DNA of 64,000 nt, taken from contig JAGGRA010000017.1 in the NCBI GenBank assembly GCA_018613035.1, forward strand, positions 1-64,000. The letters run 5' to 3'. Source of the stretch: Pseudomonas sp. ISL-84 (GTDB taxonomy: Bacteria; Bacillota; Bacilli; Bacillales; Cytobacillaceae). A model generated the notes under the pieces. That model was not told the DNA's origin. It worked only from the letters and a program-made list of their open reading frames with translations, and searched no databases. Position numbers and translations under genes: made by a program. This document shows positions 50,371 through 59,296 of this stretch, in pieces (the stretch's first letter is position 1; each line of letters starts with the position of its first letter).

Positions 50371-51699
50371 CTATTTTTCGCCTGCCGCTTCTAAAAGAAC
50401 ATCTGCTATATGGACCGCATTAACCTTGCCGGTTAGCCCTTCACGTTCAATACCAAGCTTCATTTGCAAAAGACAGCCAGGATTAGCGGTAACAATGGCT
50501 GCAGCGTTTGATGATTTTGCATGTACCATTTTATGATCAAGTATTTGCATAGACATCTCAGATTCGACAATATTATAAATGCCAGCAGAACCGCAGCATC
50601 TGTCAGAATCCTTCATCTCTGTAAACTCAATCCCTCTGATTGCTTTTAGCAGGGTGCGGGGAGCTTTGTCGGTCTTCATAACGTTCCGCAGATGGCAAGA
50701 ATCCTGATAGGTAATCACCTGGCTTGGGAGTTCAAGCTTAACATTCTTATGGAAGTCAAGTTCATAGAGAACCTCGCTGATATCCTTTAGCTTTGCAGAA
50801 AAATCCCTAGCCCTGTCAGCCCATTGCGGATCATCCTGGAGAAGATGTCCATAATCAATAAGGAAAGCCCCGCAGCCGCCAGCATTAGTTATAATATAAT
50901 CCACATCCAGCTTTTCAAAAGCTTCGATATTCCTTTTTGCAAGCTCTTTGGCAGATTGCTTTTCACCGCTATGTCCATGAAGCGCTCCGCAGCACGCCTG
51001 ATCTTCCGGGATAATCATTTCACAGCCAGCGAGCTGAAGAAGCCTCAATGTTGCATGATTGGTTTTCATAAACATAGTATCCATCAAACAGCCGGTAAAA
51101 AAAGCGGCTGTCTTTTTGGGAACACCTGAGGCTGAAAGATAGGAAGATCTATTTTTCAGTTCTTTCATAGTAGGAACTTCAGGCAGCACTTTTTCCATCG
51201 CCGCGAGATTTTCCGGCAGCCATTTAAGCATTCCTGTTTTTCTAGCGAATGATTGGAGCCCTGACCGCTGATAGAAACCCAAAAGCCCTGTAGCCGCCCG
51301 CATCCGGTTCTGATGGGGGAAGAGCTCATTGAAAACAAGATTCCGGACTGCTTTTGCGGCGAGTGAGTGTTTTTTATTCTGATTTATAATATCTCTGGCT
51401 TCCTCCAGCAGATGGCCATATTTCACACCTGATGGGCATACAGGTTCACATGCGCGGCAGCCAAGACAAAGGTCAAGTGAGCGCTCAACATCTTCATCAG
51501 GTTCAATCAGTCCATCCGCTACAGCTTTCATCAGGGCAATCCTGCCTCTCGGGGAATGTGTTTCTTTAAAACCGGACTCAACATAAGTAGGGCAGGAAGG
51601 AAGGCAAAACCCACAGCGCATACAATTTAATAGCTCATCCTCATTCATGCGGTTCTTAAATTCTTCCTGAATGATTGTTTGTTCTTTTGCCGTCGTCAT
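50371..51699 (-). CDS. glcF: Glycolate oxidase iron-sulfur subunit GlcF
   Basis: This 442-residue protein has two 4Fe-4S motifs near the N-terminus (CMRCGFCLPSCP at 26-37 and CLGCRACEPVCP at about 78-89), then two CCG domains (DQACCGALHG, DRCCGSAG). It passes electrons from the FAD subunit. It overlaps glcD by 4 bases and corresponds to ysfD of B. subtilis. Ends without an obvious strong terminator before the SASP gene. Confidence 0.93.
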   Translation of the reverse strand: MTTAKEQTIIQEEFKNRMNEDELLNCMRCGFCLPSCPTYVESGFKETHSPRGRIALMKAVADGLIEPDEDVERSLDLCLGCRACEPVCPSGVKYGHLLEEARDIINQNKKHSLAAKAVRNLVFNELFPHQNRMRAATGLLGFYQRSGLQSFARKTGMLKWLPENLAAMEKVLPEVPTMKELKNRSSYLSASGVPKKTAAFFTGCLMDTMFMKTNHATLRLLQLAGCEMIIPEDQACCGALHGHSGEKQSAKELAKRNIEAFEKLDVDYIITNAGGCGAFLIDYGHLLQDDPQWADRARDFSAKLKDISEVLYELDFHKNVKLELPSQVITYQDSCHLRNVMKTDKAPRTLLKAIRGIEFTEMKDSDRCCGSAGIYNIVESEMSMQILDHKMVHAKSSNAAAIVTANPGCLLQMKLGIEREGLTGKVNAVHIADVLLEAAGEK

Positions 51700-53108
51700 T
51701 TTGTAACCACCACTCGTTTTCTGCTATCCTTGGCAAATACCTTGCCGGGATTCAAGATATTATTTGGGTCAAGGGCAGCCTTTACAGCCTTCATCGCTGC
51801 AATTCCTTCTTGGCCAAGTTTGAGTTCAAGATAAGGTGCTTTCATAACGCCCACTCCATGTTCACCTGTTATCGTACCGCCAAGTTCAATAGCTTTGATG
51901 AAAATCTCTTCAAATGCTTTCTCTACTCGCTCCATTTCGTCGTGATCTCTGGCATCTGCAGGGCAGGTTGGATGCAGGTTTCCATCGCCTGCGTGGCCGA
52001 AAGTGCAGATAGATAGCCTATATTTATCTGAGATTTCATTTATGGCTTTAACCATTTTGGCGATTTCCGATCTTGGGACTGTCGCATCTTCGAGAATGGT
52101 TGTCGGTTTTAGCCGGGCTAGGGCTGATAAAGCAGCCCGGCGTGCAGTTCTCAACGCTTCAGCCTCTATTTCGGATTGAGCCACCTGGACTGAAACAGCT
52201 CCTTGCTCTTTGCAGATTTTAGCCATTTTCTGCACATCTCTTTCTACAACCTCAAGAGGACCGTCCTGTTCAATCAAAAGGACTGCTTGAACGTCTGTTG
52301 GCAATCCAATTTGAGCAAAGTCCTCCACTACTTTTAATGTAGGCTGATCTAAAAATTCCAGTGTTGCCGGAATTATTTTTTGTGAAATGATTTTAGATAC
52401 TGACTTGGCCGCAGCCTCTAAGTCCTGATATAGTGCCAGCATGGTCTTTTTTGTTTCAGGCAGCGGTATTAATTTTAAGGTTGCTTCCGTAATAATTCCC
52501 AGAGTCCCTTCAGAACCGACTAATAAGCGGGTGAAATCATAGCCTGCCACATCCTTTGCAAGCTTTCCGCCTGTTTTGATGATGTCTCCATTAGCCAGCA
52601 CAGCTTCAAGCCCCATTACATAATCCCTGGTTACCCCATATTTTAAGCCGCGCAGCCCGCCAGAATTTTCGTTGATGTTTCCGCCGATCGTGCTAATTTT
52701 CATTGAACTCGGGTCAGGAGGATAAAAAAGCCCTCTTGCTTCTGCCTGGTTAATCATATCCAAGGTAATAGCACCTGGCTGCACCGTTACAGTGAGGTTC
52801 TCTTCATCTATTTCAAGAATTCTGTTCATATGCCTGAAAAGGAGAACAATTCCCCCCTCAGTTGGACAAGTTCCTGCACAAAGGTTGGTGCCAGACCCTC
52901 TAGGCACGATGGGTATGCTGCTGCTGTTGCAGATTTTTACGACTTCAGCAATTTCCTGAGCATTTCGAGGACTTATGACAGCATCAGGCATCGCTTGAAA
53001 GTTCGGAGTTGCATCATATGAATAAACCAGCCGGCCTGCTTTTGAGTCGTCATAGTTTTCAGTCCCAACAATGGCTGTTAATCTTTCTTTAATCTGTCTT
53101 TCAATCAT
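51696..53108 (-). CDS. glcD: Glycolate oxidase FAD subunit GlcD
   Basis: This 470-residue FAD-binding PCMH/lactate-dehydrogenase-type protein has VPRGSGTNLCAGT, STIGGNINENSGGLRGLKYG, VGSEGTLGIITEATLKL and the C-terminal GHAGDGNLHPT and GEHGVG. It oxidises glycolate (or a related 2-hydroxyacid) to glyoxylate. It is first gene of glcD-glcF (ysfC-ysfD in B. subtilis), downstream of the regulator gene in the same direction. Confidence 0.94.
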   Translation of the reverse strand: MIERQIKERLTAIVGTENYDDSKAGRLVYSYDATPNFQAMPDAVISPRNAQEIAEVVKICNSSSIPIVPRGSGTNLCAGTCPTEGGIVLLFRHMNRILEIDEENLTVTVQPGAITLDMINQAEARGLFYPPDPSSMKISTIGGNINENSGGLRGLKYGVTRDYVMGLEAVLANGDIIKTGGKLAKDVAGYDFTRLLVGSEGTLGIITEATLKLIPLPETKKTMLALYQDLEAAAKSVSKIISQKIIPATLEFLDQPTLKVVEDFAQIGLPTDVQAVLLIEQDGPLEVVERDVQKMAKICKEQGAVSVQVAQSEIEAEALRTARRAALSALARLKPTTILEDATVPRSEIAKMVKAINEISDKYRLSICTFGHAGDGNLHPTCPADARDHDEMERVEKAFEEIFIKAIELGGTITGEHGVGVMKAPYLELKLGQEGIAAMKAVKAALDPNNILNPGKVFAKDSRKRVVVTK

Positions 53109-53173
53109 TTAAATACCTCTCCCTTTAGTTTTATACGCTCGGAACTGTAAAGTTTCTCTATATAATTCAGTAT

Positions 53174-53196
53174 AAAAAAAGCAGGGAACCCCTGCT
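53174..53196 (-). terminator. Terminator after the CdaR-type regulator gene
   Basis: On the minus strand AGCAGGG pairs with CCCTGCT around three bases and is followed by a T run, so glcD-glcF probably has its own promoter in the 53109-53173 gap. Confidence 0.75.
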
Positions 53197-53227
53197 ATGG
53201 ATAAATATATGAAAAATGACAAAGATG

Positions 53228-54346
53228 TCAGCTGTTTTTTGTACCTTCCTCTAAAAGTCTTATAGCTAGATACAATTTTATTAAATCATCAAGATCTGAG
53301 GTATTTAACCCTGATAACTCATAGATTTTCTTAAGCCGATAGTGAAGTGTATTAATATGTATGTGAAGCGCCTCAGCTGTATTTTTCAAGGAGTGATTTT
53401 GTTTAAATAATTCCTGTAGTGTTAACAGTAAATCCTTTTCAGTCATTATAGATCCAACCGTTCTATCAATAAAATCAATTTTTGTTTCAGCTGAAAGGTC
53501 CTCAAATATCATCTCCATTGTCAAATCTTCGTCGAATATTATTTTATCCCGGTCTTTTGCTATTTTTAAAGCCCTTTCTGCTTGCCTGAATGCATCGGGC
53601 AAATTTGAAGGGGACATCGGTTTACCGGTGCCTATACAAACCTGTACAGATAGCAGGCTCTCTAAAAACCGATGGAAGCGAATGACTTTATCCTTTGAAG
53701 TGAGATCATTGTTCGAAATGGATACTCCAGATAATAATACAATTCTGTCATTTCCCCAGCGAATGATTAAATCCTGCTCGCTGGCTTCATTCCAAGACAG
53801 GATCCTATTCCAGAGGTCCCTATGCATCAGTAATGGATTTTCTTTAAATTCAGCAATGGAAACTTGTCTATTTATAGACAGGTTAATTTTAAGCAAATGT
53901 GCGCGCTCTCTAAAAGAGGGATCCCATTCTTTTGACTGAAGCCAGTCAAACATAAAGCCTTCCAGCGCTCTGGCCTGCCAATCCAGCTGCTCTGCATAAT
54001 AGCTTTCGCTTATAAATAACTCTGTCATTTTACGGATGATTTCCCCGAATGGAGAAATCTTATCGGGATCCCCGGTAATTCCTATGACTCCAGCAGTTTC
54101 TCCCTTAAAAAAGATCGGAAGGTTAATGCCCGCCTTTACCCCCTGGAGTCTTGATTGATCATCCTTTGTGATAATCATCTTATCTTTATTTTTCGCCGTA
54201 ATGAATGCACCCTCGTGTAAGGTGCCGATTCTTCTTGGATCTGTACCAGCAATGATCACTCCAGATGTATTGGCAACAATAATATCTTCATGAAGAAATT
54301 TACGTACTTCAGCAATAATCTTCTCAGCAAGATCAGGCAATAACAT
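53228..54346 (-). CDS. CdaR/PucR-type regulator (YsfB-like)
   Basis: This 372-residue protein has an N-terminal sugar-diacid recognition domain (about 1-130: DIIVANTSGVIIAGTDPRRI, GVIGITGDP), a middle GGDEF-like region and a C-terminal PucR HTH (SLKNTAEALHIHINTLHYRL followed by KKI). It is expected to activate glcD-glcF in response to glycolate or glycerate, as suggested by the ysfB-ysfC-ysfD order of B. subtilis. AGGAGG precedes ATG 54346. It is divergent from the potassium channel gene. Confidence 0.88.
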   Translation of the reverse strand: MLLPDLAEKIIAEVRKFLHEDIIVANTSGVIIAGTDPRRIGTLHEGAFITAKNKDKMIITKDDQSRLQGVKAGINLPIFFKGETAGVIGITGDPDKISPFGEIIRKMTELFISESYYAEQLDWQARALEGFMFDWLQSKEWDPSFRERAHLLKINLSINRQVSIAEFKENPLLMHRDLWNRILSWNEASEQDLIIRWGNDRIVLLSGVSISNNDLTSKDKVIRFHRFLESLLSVQVCIGTGKPMSPSNLPDAFRQAERALKIAKDRDKIIFDEDLTMEMIFEDLSAETKIDFIDRTVGSIMTEKDLLLTLQELFKQNHSLKNTAEALHIHINTLHYRLKKIYELSGLNTSDLDDLIKLYLAIRLLEEGTKNS

Positions 54347-54484
54347 GTAATACCTCCTGATTTATTTTGTTTCCATTATATAAAAATAAAAAACTTCCTG
54401 CGAATTATCTTATATCCCTTTAAAAAACAGGGTATATTCATTATGATAAGGGTTAGGAAAAATTTCGAAAGGGACAGGTACAAT

Positions 54485-55849
54485 ATGTGGAAAGACTTTA
54501 GACTCTGGCTGGATAAACTAACACCTGCCCAAGTAATATCAGGCTATTATTTATTGGCAGTCTCTGTATCAGTTCTATTATTAAGAATACCTGGTGTACA
54601 TAAACCAGGTGTTGAAATCGCGTTTATCGACACAGTTTTTACTGCAGTCAGCGCGGTAAGTGTAACAGGGCTGACTGTGGTTAATATTTCAGAAACTTAT
54701 AGCGTTTTCGGCTATTTTGTTATCATGTTTATTTTGCAGTTTGGCGGAATAGGAATTATGGCCTTGGGCACCTTTTTTTGGCTATTGCTTGGCCGAAAAA
54801 TTGGTTTGCGGGGCCGGCGCCTGATCATGGTGGATCATAATCAGTATGCACTTTCAGGACTTGTTAACTTAATTAGGGAAATTATAAAAATCATCCTAGT
54901 GATCGAGGCGCTGGGTGCTTTAATTCTTGGCTTCCATTTTCTAAAATATTATCCCACGTGGGAGGAAGCCTTTCTCCATGCTCTATTTGCCTCTGTAAGT
55001 GCAACAACCAACGGAGGGATGGATATAACAGGTGCATCTCTGCAGCCTTATGCTGGCGATTACTTTGTCCAGCTCATTCATATCATTTTAATTACATTAG
55101 GGGCTATCGGCTTCCCGGTTCTTATTGAAACAAAGGCTTATTTGTTCAGAAATAAATGGGATAATGAACAACCGTTCCGTTTTTCCTTATTTGCTAAGCT
55201 GACAACTGTTACGTATGCTGTTCTTTTAGTAATCGGTACTGTTATCCTGCTATTGTTTGAATACGGCCATTACTTTAAGAGTATGAGCTGGCATGAAAGC
55301 TTTTTTTACGCGTTTTTTCAATCAGCTACGACAAGAAGCGGCGGACTTTCAACTATGGATGTGAGTGAATTTTCTATGCCTACGCTTCTTGTAATGAGTA
55401 TTCTGATGTTTATCGGAGCGTCTCCTAGCTCGGTTGGAGGAGGAATAAGAACGACTACATTTGCAGTAAATATTTTGTTCATTTATCACTTTGCCAAGGG
55501 GAATCGTGATATTAAAGTTTTTAAGCGGGAAATTCACGAGGACGATATTCTTAAATCGCTGGCAATCACCTTGCTTGCAGTAGGGATGTGCTTTATCTCT
55601 GTTGTGACCCTCAGTATTACTGAACAAGATCATCACATCATAGAGATAATATTTGAGGTTTGTTCTGCCTTCGGAACAACAGGCTTATCAATGGGGATAA
55701 CCCCGGAATTATCAAATATTGGAAAATGCATTATTATGGCATTAATGTTTATCGGAAGGATAGGGCTGACTTCATTCTTATATATTATTGGCGGGAAAGA
55801 AAAGCAGCCTAATTTTCACTATCCAAAAGAACGAGTTATTATTGGCTAA
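54485..55849 (+). CDS. Ktr/Trk-type potassium uptake channel subunit (KtrB/KtrD)
   Basis: This 454-residue protein has four M1-P-M2 repeats with pore signatures at SVTGL, TTNGG, TTRSGG and GTTGLS. This is the Ktr integral membrane subunit, which needs a KtrA/KtrC regulatory ring encoded elsewhere. The absence of an adjacent ktrA fits KtrD. I chose ATG 54485 after GGGACAGG over ATG 54443, which lacks a ribosome binding site. It is a single gene. Confidence 0.92.
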   Translation: MWKDFRLWLDKLTPAQVISGYYLLAVSVSVLLLRIPGVHKPGVEIAFIDTVFTAVSAVSVTGLTVVNISETYSVFGYFVIMFILQFGGIGIMALGTFFWLLLGRKIGLRGRRLIMVDHNQYALSGLVNLIREIIKIILVIEALGALILGFHFLKYYPTWEEAFLHALFASVSATTNGGMDITGASLQPYAGDYFVQLIHIILITLGAIGFPVLIETKAYLFRNKWDNEQPFRFSLFAKLTTVTYAVLLVIGTVILLLFEYGHYFKSMSWHESFFYAFFQSATTRSGGLSTMDVSEFSMPTLLVMSILMFIGASPSSVGGGIRTTTFAVNILFIYHFAKGNRDIKVFKREIHEDDILKSLAITLLAVGMCFISVVTLSITEQDHHIIEIIFEVCSAFGTTGLSMGITPELSNIGKCIIMALMFIGRIGLTSFLYIIGGKEKQPNFHYPKERVIIG

Positions 55850-55890
55850 AAAAAGCAGCCCGGAAGAGCTTTTCCGGGCTGCTTTTATAT
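55850..55890. terminator. Bidirectional terminator after the ktr gene
   Basis: A 16-bp GC-rich stem (55850-55865 with 55872-55886) is bounded by A and T runs. It is shared with the convergent DUF3905 gene. Confidence 0.88.
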
Positions 55891-55897
55891 TTATTGC

Positions 55898-56248
55898 TTA
55901 ATCAGTACCGCGGCTGACATCCTTTGTCGGGTGCATGAAAGGATACCCTTGAGGCGGTTTTTTGCTTTCAAGCAGTTCTTTGTTTTCAGTTGTGTTCCAG
56001 CCAATATCATTGGTCGGATGAACCCATTCATCGCCAGCCATTACTGCAGGATCTGTTTCATCGCTCCATTTTTCCAGAGGCGAGCTGTCTGAGGAGTAAA
56101 AACTGTCCCCGATCGTAACGCCGAACGAATTCTCAAACGGCGGCTGCAGCTCCATGCCAGTGTCCTTAAAGCTTGGTGCCTCAATTTGGTGTGGAAGTGT
56201 CTCATCAATACCAATGTTCTTCTTGTTTTTACTGTTCTTTTTTGTCAT
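55898..56248 (-). CDS. DUF3905-type small protein
   Basis: This 116-residue soluble protein is rich in Pro, Asp, Glu and Trp, with HPTNDIGWNTTENKELLE and PFMHPTKDVSRG. It recalls the DUF3905 family of Bacillaceae, whose function is unknown. AAGGAATG lies upstream of ATG 56248. It is divergent from a pair of tiny spore-like genes. Confidence 0.7.
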   Translation of the reverse strand: MTKKNSKNKKNIGIDETLPHQIEAPSFKDTGMELQPPFENSFGVTIGDSFYSSDSSPLEKWSDETDPAVMAGDEWVHPTNDIGWNTTENKELLESKKPPQGYPFMHPTKDVSRGTD

Positions 56249-56399
56249 AGCGGCTCATTCCTTTTTTACTTATTTTTTACTGAGTGTGTTATTTTATTGA
56301 ATTTTTTCAGCAGTAAAATAAGGAAAATGAATTTAGGAATGAAACCCGTTTTTTTACGAAAAATATAAAAGTAAATTTTCTTTCCAGGAGGAGATTAGG

Positions 56400-56561
56400 A
56401 TGGCTAAACGCAAAGCTGAATATAATGCGGTTGAGAAATATAGCAAAACACCTAAGAAAAACTTGCAGGAATCGGAATTTTCGGCGGAATTCAGCCAGGG
56501 CGAAAACCCAATGAAAAATGCAAACCGCAACTCCAAACATGGGAGAGAGGGAAGATCCTAG
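56400..56561 (+). CDS. Small hydrophilic, possibly spore-associated protein (53 aa)
   Basis: AGGAGGAG precedes ATG 56400. The peptide is Lys/Asn/Glu-rich with ESEFSAEFSQGENP, which vaguely resembles gamma-type or minor small acid-soluble spore proteins. There is no clear family match. Its TAG overlaps the GTG of the next gene by one base (TAGTG), so the two are translationally coupled. Confidence 0.65.
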   Translation: MAKRKAEYNAVEKYSKTPKKNLQESEFSAEFSQGENPMKNANRNSKHGREGRS

Positions 56562-56713
56562 TGGAGAAAAAAAAGCTAAAGAACGCCAAGCAAAGCGATT
56601 CTTCCAATGTTGAATTTGGCATGGAGTTTGGCGATATAAATGCAAATAAATTATATGAACTGCCTTTTATGAACCGGGAAAAAAATAAGAAAAAAAATAA
56701 TGATAAATGCTAG
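56561..56713 (+). CDS. Small hydrophilic, possibly spore-associated protein (50 aa)
   Basis: The GTG start overlaps the previous stop and has GAGAGGG upstream. The product is Lys/Asn-rich with EFGMEFGDINANK, echoing the EF-x-x-EF pattern of its neighbour, and ends in Cys. I do not recognise it. A clean terminator directly follows, which supports a real two-gene operon. Confidence 0.6.
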   Translation: MEKKKLKNAKQSDSSNVEFGMEFGDINANKLYELPFMNREKNKKKNNDKC

Positions 56714-56741
56714 AAAAACCGGCGAAGAGGCCGGTTTTTTG
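56714..56741 (+). terminator. Terminator of the small-gene pair
   Basis: AAAAACCGGC pairs with GCCGGTTTTT around six bases, then TT. Confidence 0.85.
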
Positions 56742-56789
56742 CTGTTCTTATTATTGACTATGTTTAAAACTTAAAGATTAACTTAGCAC

Positions 56790-56956
56790 GTTAATAGGAG
56801 CGGCAGCCGCGAGACTCCCCAAGGATGCATCCTTACTTCCTTTGTTCGAGGTTAATTCACAAATGCTTATTCATATTTGGGAGCAGCGTACCCAAAGGGA
56901 ACCCCGCAGAAAGAGAGTGTTTGCAGCGGAAGTCAAAAGTCAAGGTTAACAGGACC
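56790..56956 (+). repeat. Mosaic intergenic repeat, copy 4 (degenerate)
   Basis: It starts GTTAATAGGAGCGGCAG with CGCGAGACTCC, carries AAGGATGCATCCTT and TGCTTATTCA internally, and ends GCAGCGGAAGTC and GGTTAACAGGACC. The word order follows copy 2. The end abuts the stop codon of the radical-SAM gene. Confidence 0.6.
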
Positions 56957-58704
56957 TATAATTTAAGAGATCCAAAAAAGATGGACACCTTTTCTGAACT
57001 CGAATCAAAATAGGCAAGAAGGGCAGTTTCTTGCCTTTCGAGTTTTCCTTCACCTAAATACTTCTCTATATCAAAAGACAATTTTTCAAGCAATGTGTGT
57101 TTGTATATATCCTTTTCGTTCAGCTTTAGGCTGGAGAAATGCTCTCCAAGCTGTGCTGGGTGTTCGAGCAAATGCTGATAAATCTTTGATCTATCTGCTC
57201 TTTCAAAGCTTGCCTGCCACCATGGCTTCCGAGGCTTGTATTTTTGCTTGGAAATATAATCATACTTCATTAGGCCTTCAACAATATCCAAGTCCGCGAT
57301 GTGGATGGATTGCAGGAATTCAAACAGGCGCCTGAAAAGATCCTCGAGCTGATGCCCGATTCTGGACCAGCCTTTTAGCTCCCAATAGCTGCCGAACTCC
57401 TGGAAGAAATCGAAAGGCGTTGGGAAAACTTTTGTGACCAAATATTCGATGGTGGCATCCATCCTGTGGTCATTCCAGTATTTCTCCAGTACGTCCTCAA
57501 CCTGTTTAATACGGATTATGTCATCAAAAGATAGAACATTATTCCCCAGTATTTCGTATGGTGAATGGTCCATATAGATATATTGATGGTCCTCAGCCCT
57601 TAGTCTGAGCCCTGTGCCCCGCAGCATTTTTAAAAATCCAAGCTGAAGCTCTTCAGGACGCATCGCAAATACATCATTGAATGTTTTCTTGAAGGAATGA
57701 TAATCTTCCTCTGGCAAACCGGCAATTAAATCAAGATGCTGGTCAATTTTTCCTCCGTCTTTAACCATTGTAACCGTCCTGCAAAGCTTATCAAAGTTTT
57801 GCTTTCTCATTACAAGTTCATTTGTATAGTCGTTTGTTGACTGTACGCCAATTTCAAAACGGAACAGTCCCGGAGGTGCTTCCTTATTTAAAAACTCAAT
57901 CACTTCAGGCCGCATGATATCAGCAGTGATTTCAAACTGAAATACAGTTCCGGGCAGATGCTCATCAATCAGAAACTGGAACATCTCCAAAGCATAGCTG
58001 CGGCTGATATTGAAAGTCCGGTCGACAAATTTAATGGTTTTCGCTCCGTTTTTCATTAAATATCTGATGTCTTCCTTAATCTTTTCTCTGTCAAAATAGC
58101 GAACACCAACTTCTATAGAGGAAAGGCAGAACTGGCAGCTGAAGGGACATCCTCGGCTTGTTTCTATATAAGTAACGCGCTTTGATAGATATGGAATATC
58201 TTCTTCAAAACGGAATGGAGAAGGCAGCTCACGCAGATCAAGCTTGTTTCGCTGAGGATTAATGTGCACCTGGCCATTTTTTCTGAAAGCGAGGCCATGT
58301 ACGTTGTCCATATTCATGCCGCTATCCAATTCTGTTAATAGTTGCTTAAAAGTTTGTTCACCCTCGCCAATAACGATGTAATCGAACTCTTTAACATTCT
58401 CCATCCATTCGGCAACATCATAAGTCACCTCAGGCCCTCCCGCTACAATATGAATGGAAGGGTCAATCTTTTTAATCATTTTAATAACCTTGATCGTTTC
58501 TTCAATATTCCAGATATAACAGCTGAAACCGATCACGGCCGGCTTTTTGCGGATAAGATCTGTAACAATATTCATAACAGGATCTTTTATGGTATACTCA
58601 GCCATTTCCACATTAAAATCTGGTTCAGCATATGCTTTCAAATAACGTATGGCTATATTTGTATGAATATATTTGGCATTCAGTGTACTCGCAATTACTT
58701 TCAT
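56956..58704 (-). CDS. B12-binding-domain radical SAM protein (DUF4080 type)
   Basis: This 582-residue protein has a cobalamin-binding-like N-terminal domain (about 1-140, VIGFSCYIWN, VAGGPEVTYD, IVIGEGE) and a radical SAM core with the CxxxCxxC cluster at Cys186, Cys190 and Cys193. A C-terminal DUF4080-like region of about 200 residues follows. It should perform a radical reaction, perhaps a methylation or rearrangement, on an unknown substrate. It is a single gene; ATG 58704 has AGGGAG in its leader. Confidence 0.88.
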   Translation of the reverse strand: MKVIASTLNAKYIHTNIAIRYLKAYAEPDFNVEMAEYTIKDPVMNIVTDLIRKKPAVIGFSCYIWNIEETIKVIKMIKKIDPSIHIVAGGPEVTYDVAEWMENVKEFDYIVIGEGEQTFKQLLTELDSGMNMDNVHGLAFRKNGQVHINPQRNKLDLRELPSPFRFEEDIPYLSKRVTYIETSRGCPFSCQFCLSSIEVGVRYFDREKIKEDIRYLMKNGAKTIKFVDRTFNISRSYALEMFQFLIDEHLPGTVFQFEITADIMRPEVIEFLNKEAPPGLFRFEIGVQSTNDYTNELVMRKQNFDKLCRTVTMVKDGGKIDQHLDLIAGLPEEDYHSFKKTFNDVFAMRPEELQLGFLKMLRGTGLRLRAEDHQYIYMDHSPYEILGNNVLSFDDIIRIKQVEDVLEKYWNDHRMDATIEYLVTKVFPTPFDFFQEFGSYWELKGWSRIGHQLEDLFRRLFEFLQSIHIADLDIVEGLMKYDYISKQKYKPRKPWWQASFERADRSKIYQHLLEHPAQLGEHFSSLKLNEKDIYKHTLLEKLSFDIEKYLGEGKLERQETALLAYFDSSSEKVSIFFGSLKL

Positions 58705-58855
58705 TTATTTTTAAACTCCCTTTATTTGCAACTTAAACATCATATTATTGTATCATATTTTTGCCTTAATAAAAGGAAGTAAAACATTGTCAGTTCAATG
58801 CTGTACCAAGTATTAAATGATAATAGAGACATTTTTCAAGAGAAAAACAAAAGCA

Positions 58856-58925
58856 CTTGGCTCCGCCTTCGCCAAGCGCGATGATAGCCCCGCATGCTAT
58901 CCCCACTACAAATAAGATAGCATGC
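58856..58925. repeat. Two consecutive hairpins in a gene-free stretch
   Basis: CTTGGC pairs with GCCAAG (58856-58876), and GCATGCTATC pairs perfectly with GATAGCATGC (58892-58925). There is no T tract, so these are not ordinary terminators. They lie between the radical-SAM gene and tRNA-Arg and resemble small intergenic hairpin repeats of bacilli. I see no gene in 58705-58988. Confidence 0.5.
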
Positions 58926-58988
58926 AAGTTTTATACTAGTGATAAATGCATGTAAAGATCTATTTAACTATTGTAAAAAAGAGGGATG

Positions 58989-59022
58989 AAAAAACGCCAA
59001 CCCTTGTAAAGGTTGGCGTTTT
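58989..59022 (-). terminator. Terminator of tRNA-Arg
   Basis: A 12-bp stem (58991-59002 with 59011-59022) is followed on the minus strand by TTTTTT, directly after the tRNA. Confidence 0.88.
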
Positions 59023-59030
59023 CTAAGCAG

Positions 59031-59104
59031 CGTCCCAGGCGAGATTCGAACTCACGACCTACAGCTTAGGAGGCTGTTGCTCTATCCAGCTGAGCTACTG
59101 AGAC
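59031..59104 (-). tRNA. tRNA-Arg (anticodon CCT)
   Basis: The minus strand folds as a cloverleaf: acceptor GTCTCAG/CTGGGAC, D-arm GCTC/GAGC, anticodon stem ACAGC/GCTGT with loop CTCCTAA, and T-arm with TTCGAAT. The anticodon is CCT, reading AGG. CCA is not encoded. It is 74 bases including the discriminator G. Confidence 0.97.
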
Positions 59105-59255
59105 ATGATAGTATGATCTTGTTTGCTTCTAACCCTGTTTTTTCTTTTGTCGGTTGCTTCAAGGACGTGCATGCGTCGAAACGTCCCGAACAAAGCTATC
59201 TGACATATTTACTTATTATAAGGCCTTAATCAGCTTTGGTCAATGGATATGCAAT

Positions 59256-59296
59256 AAGAAAGAATCGGCCACTTTAAAAATGGCCGATTCTTTCTT
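59256..59296 (-). terminator. Terminator of the acyltransferase gene
   Basis: A perfect 16-bp stem (59256-59271 with 59281-59296) with T-rich sequence on the minus strand begins at the stop codon. Confidence 0.85.

Noticed and set aside
56307-56645. Minus-strand frame of 112 codons
   Set aside because: It covers the two small + strand genes, which have good ribosome binding sites, coupling and a terminator. The minus frame is Phe-rich noise.
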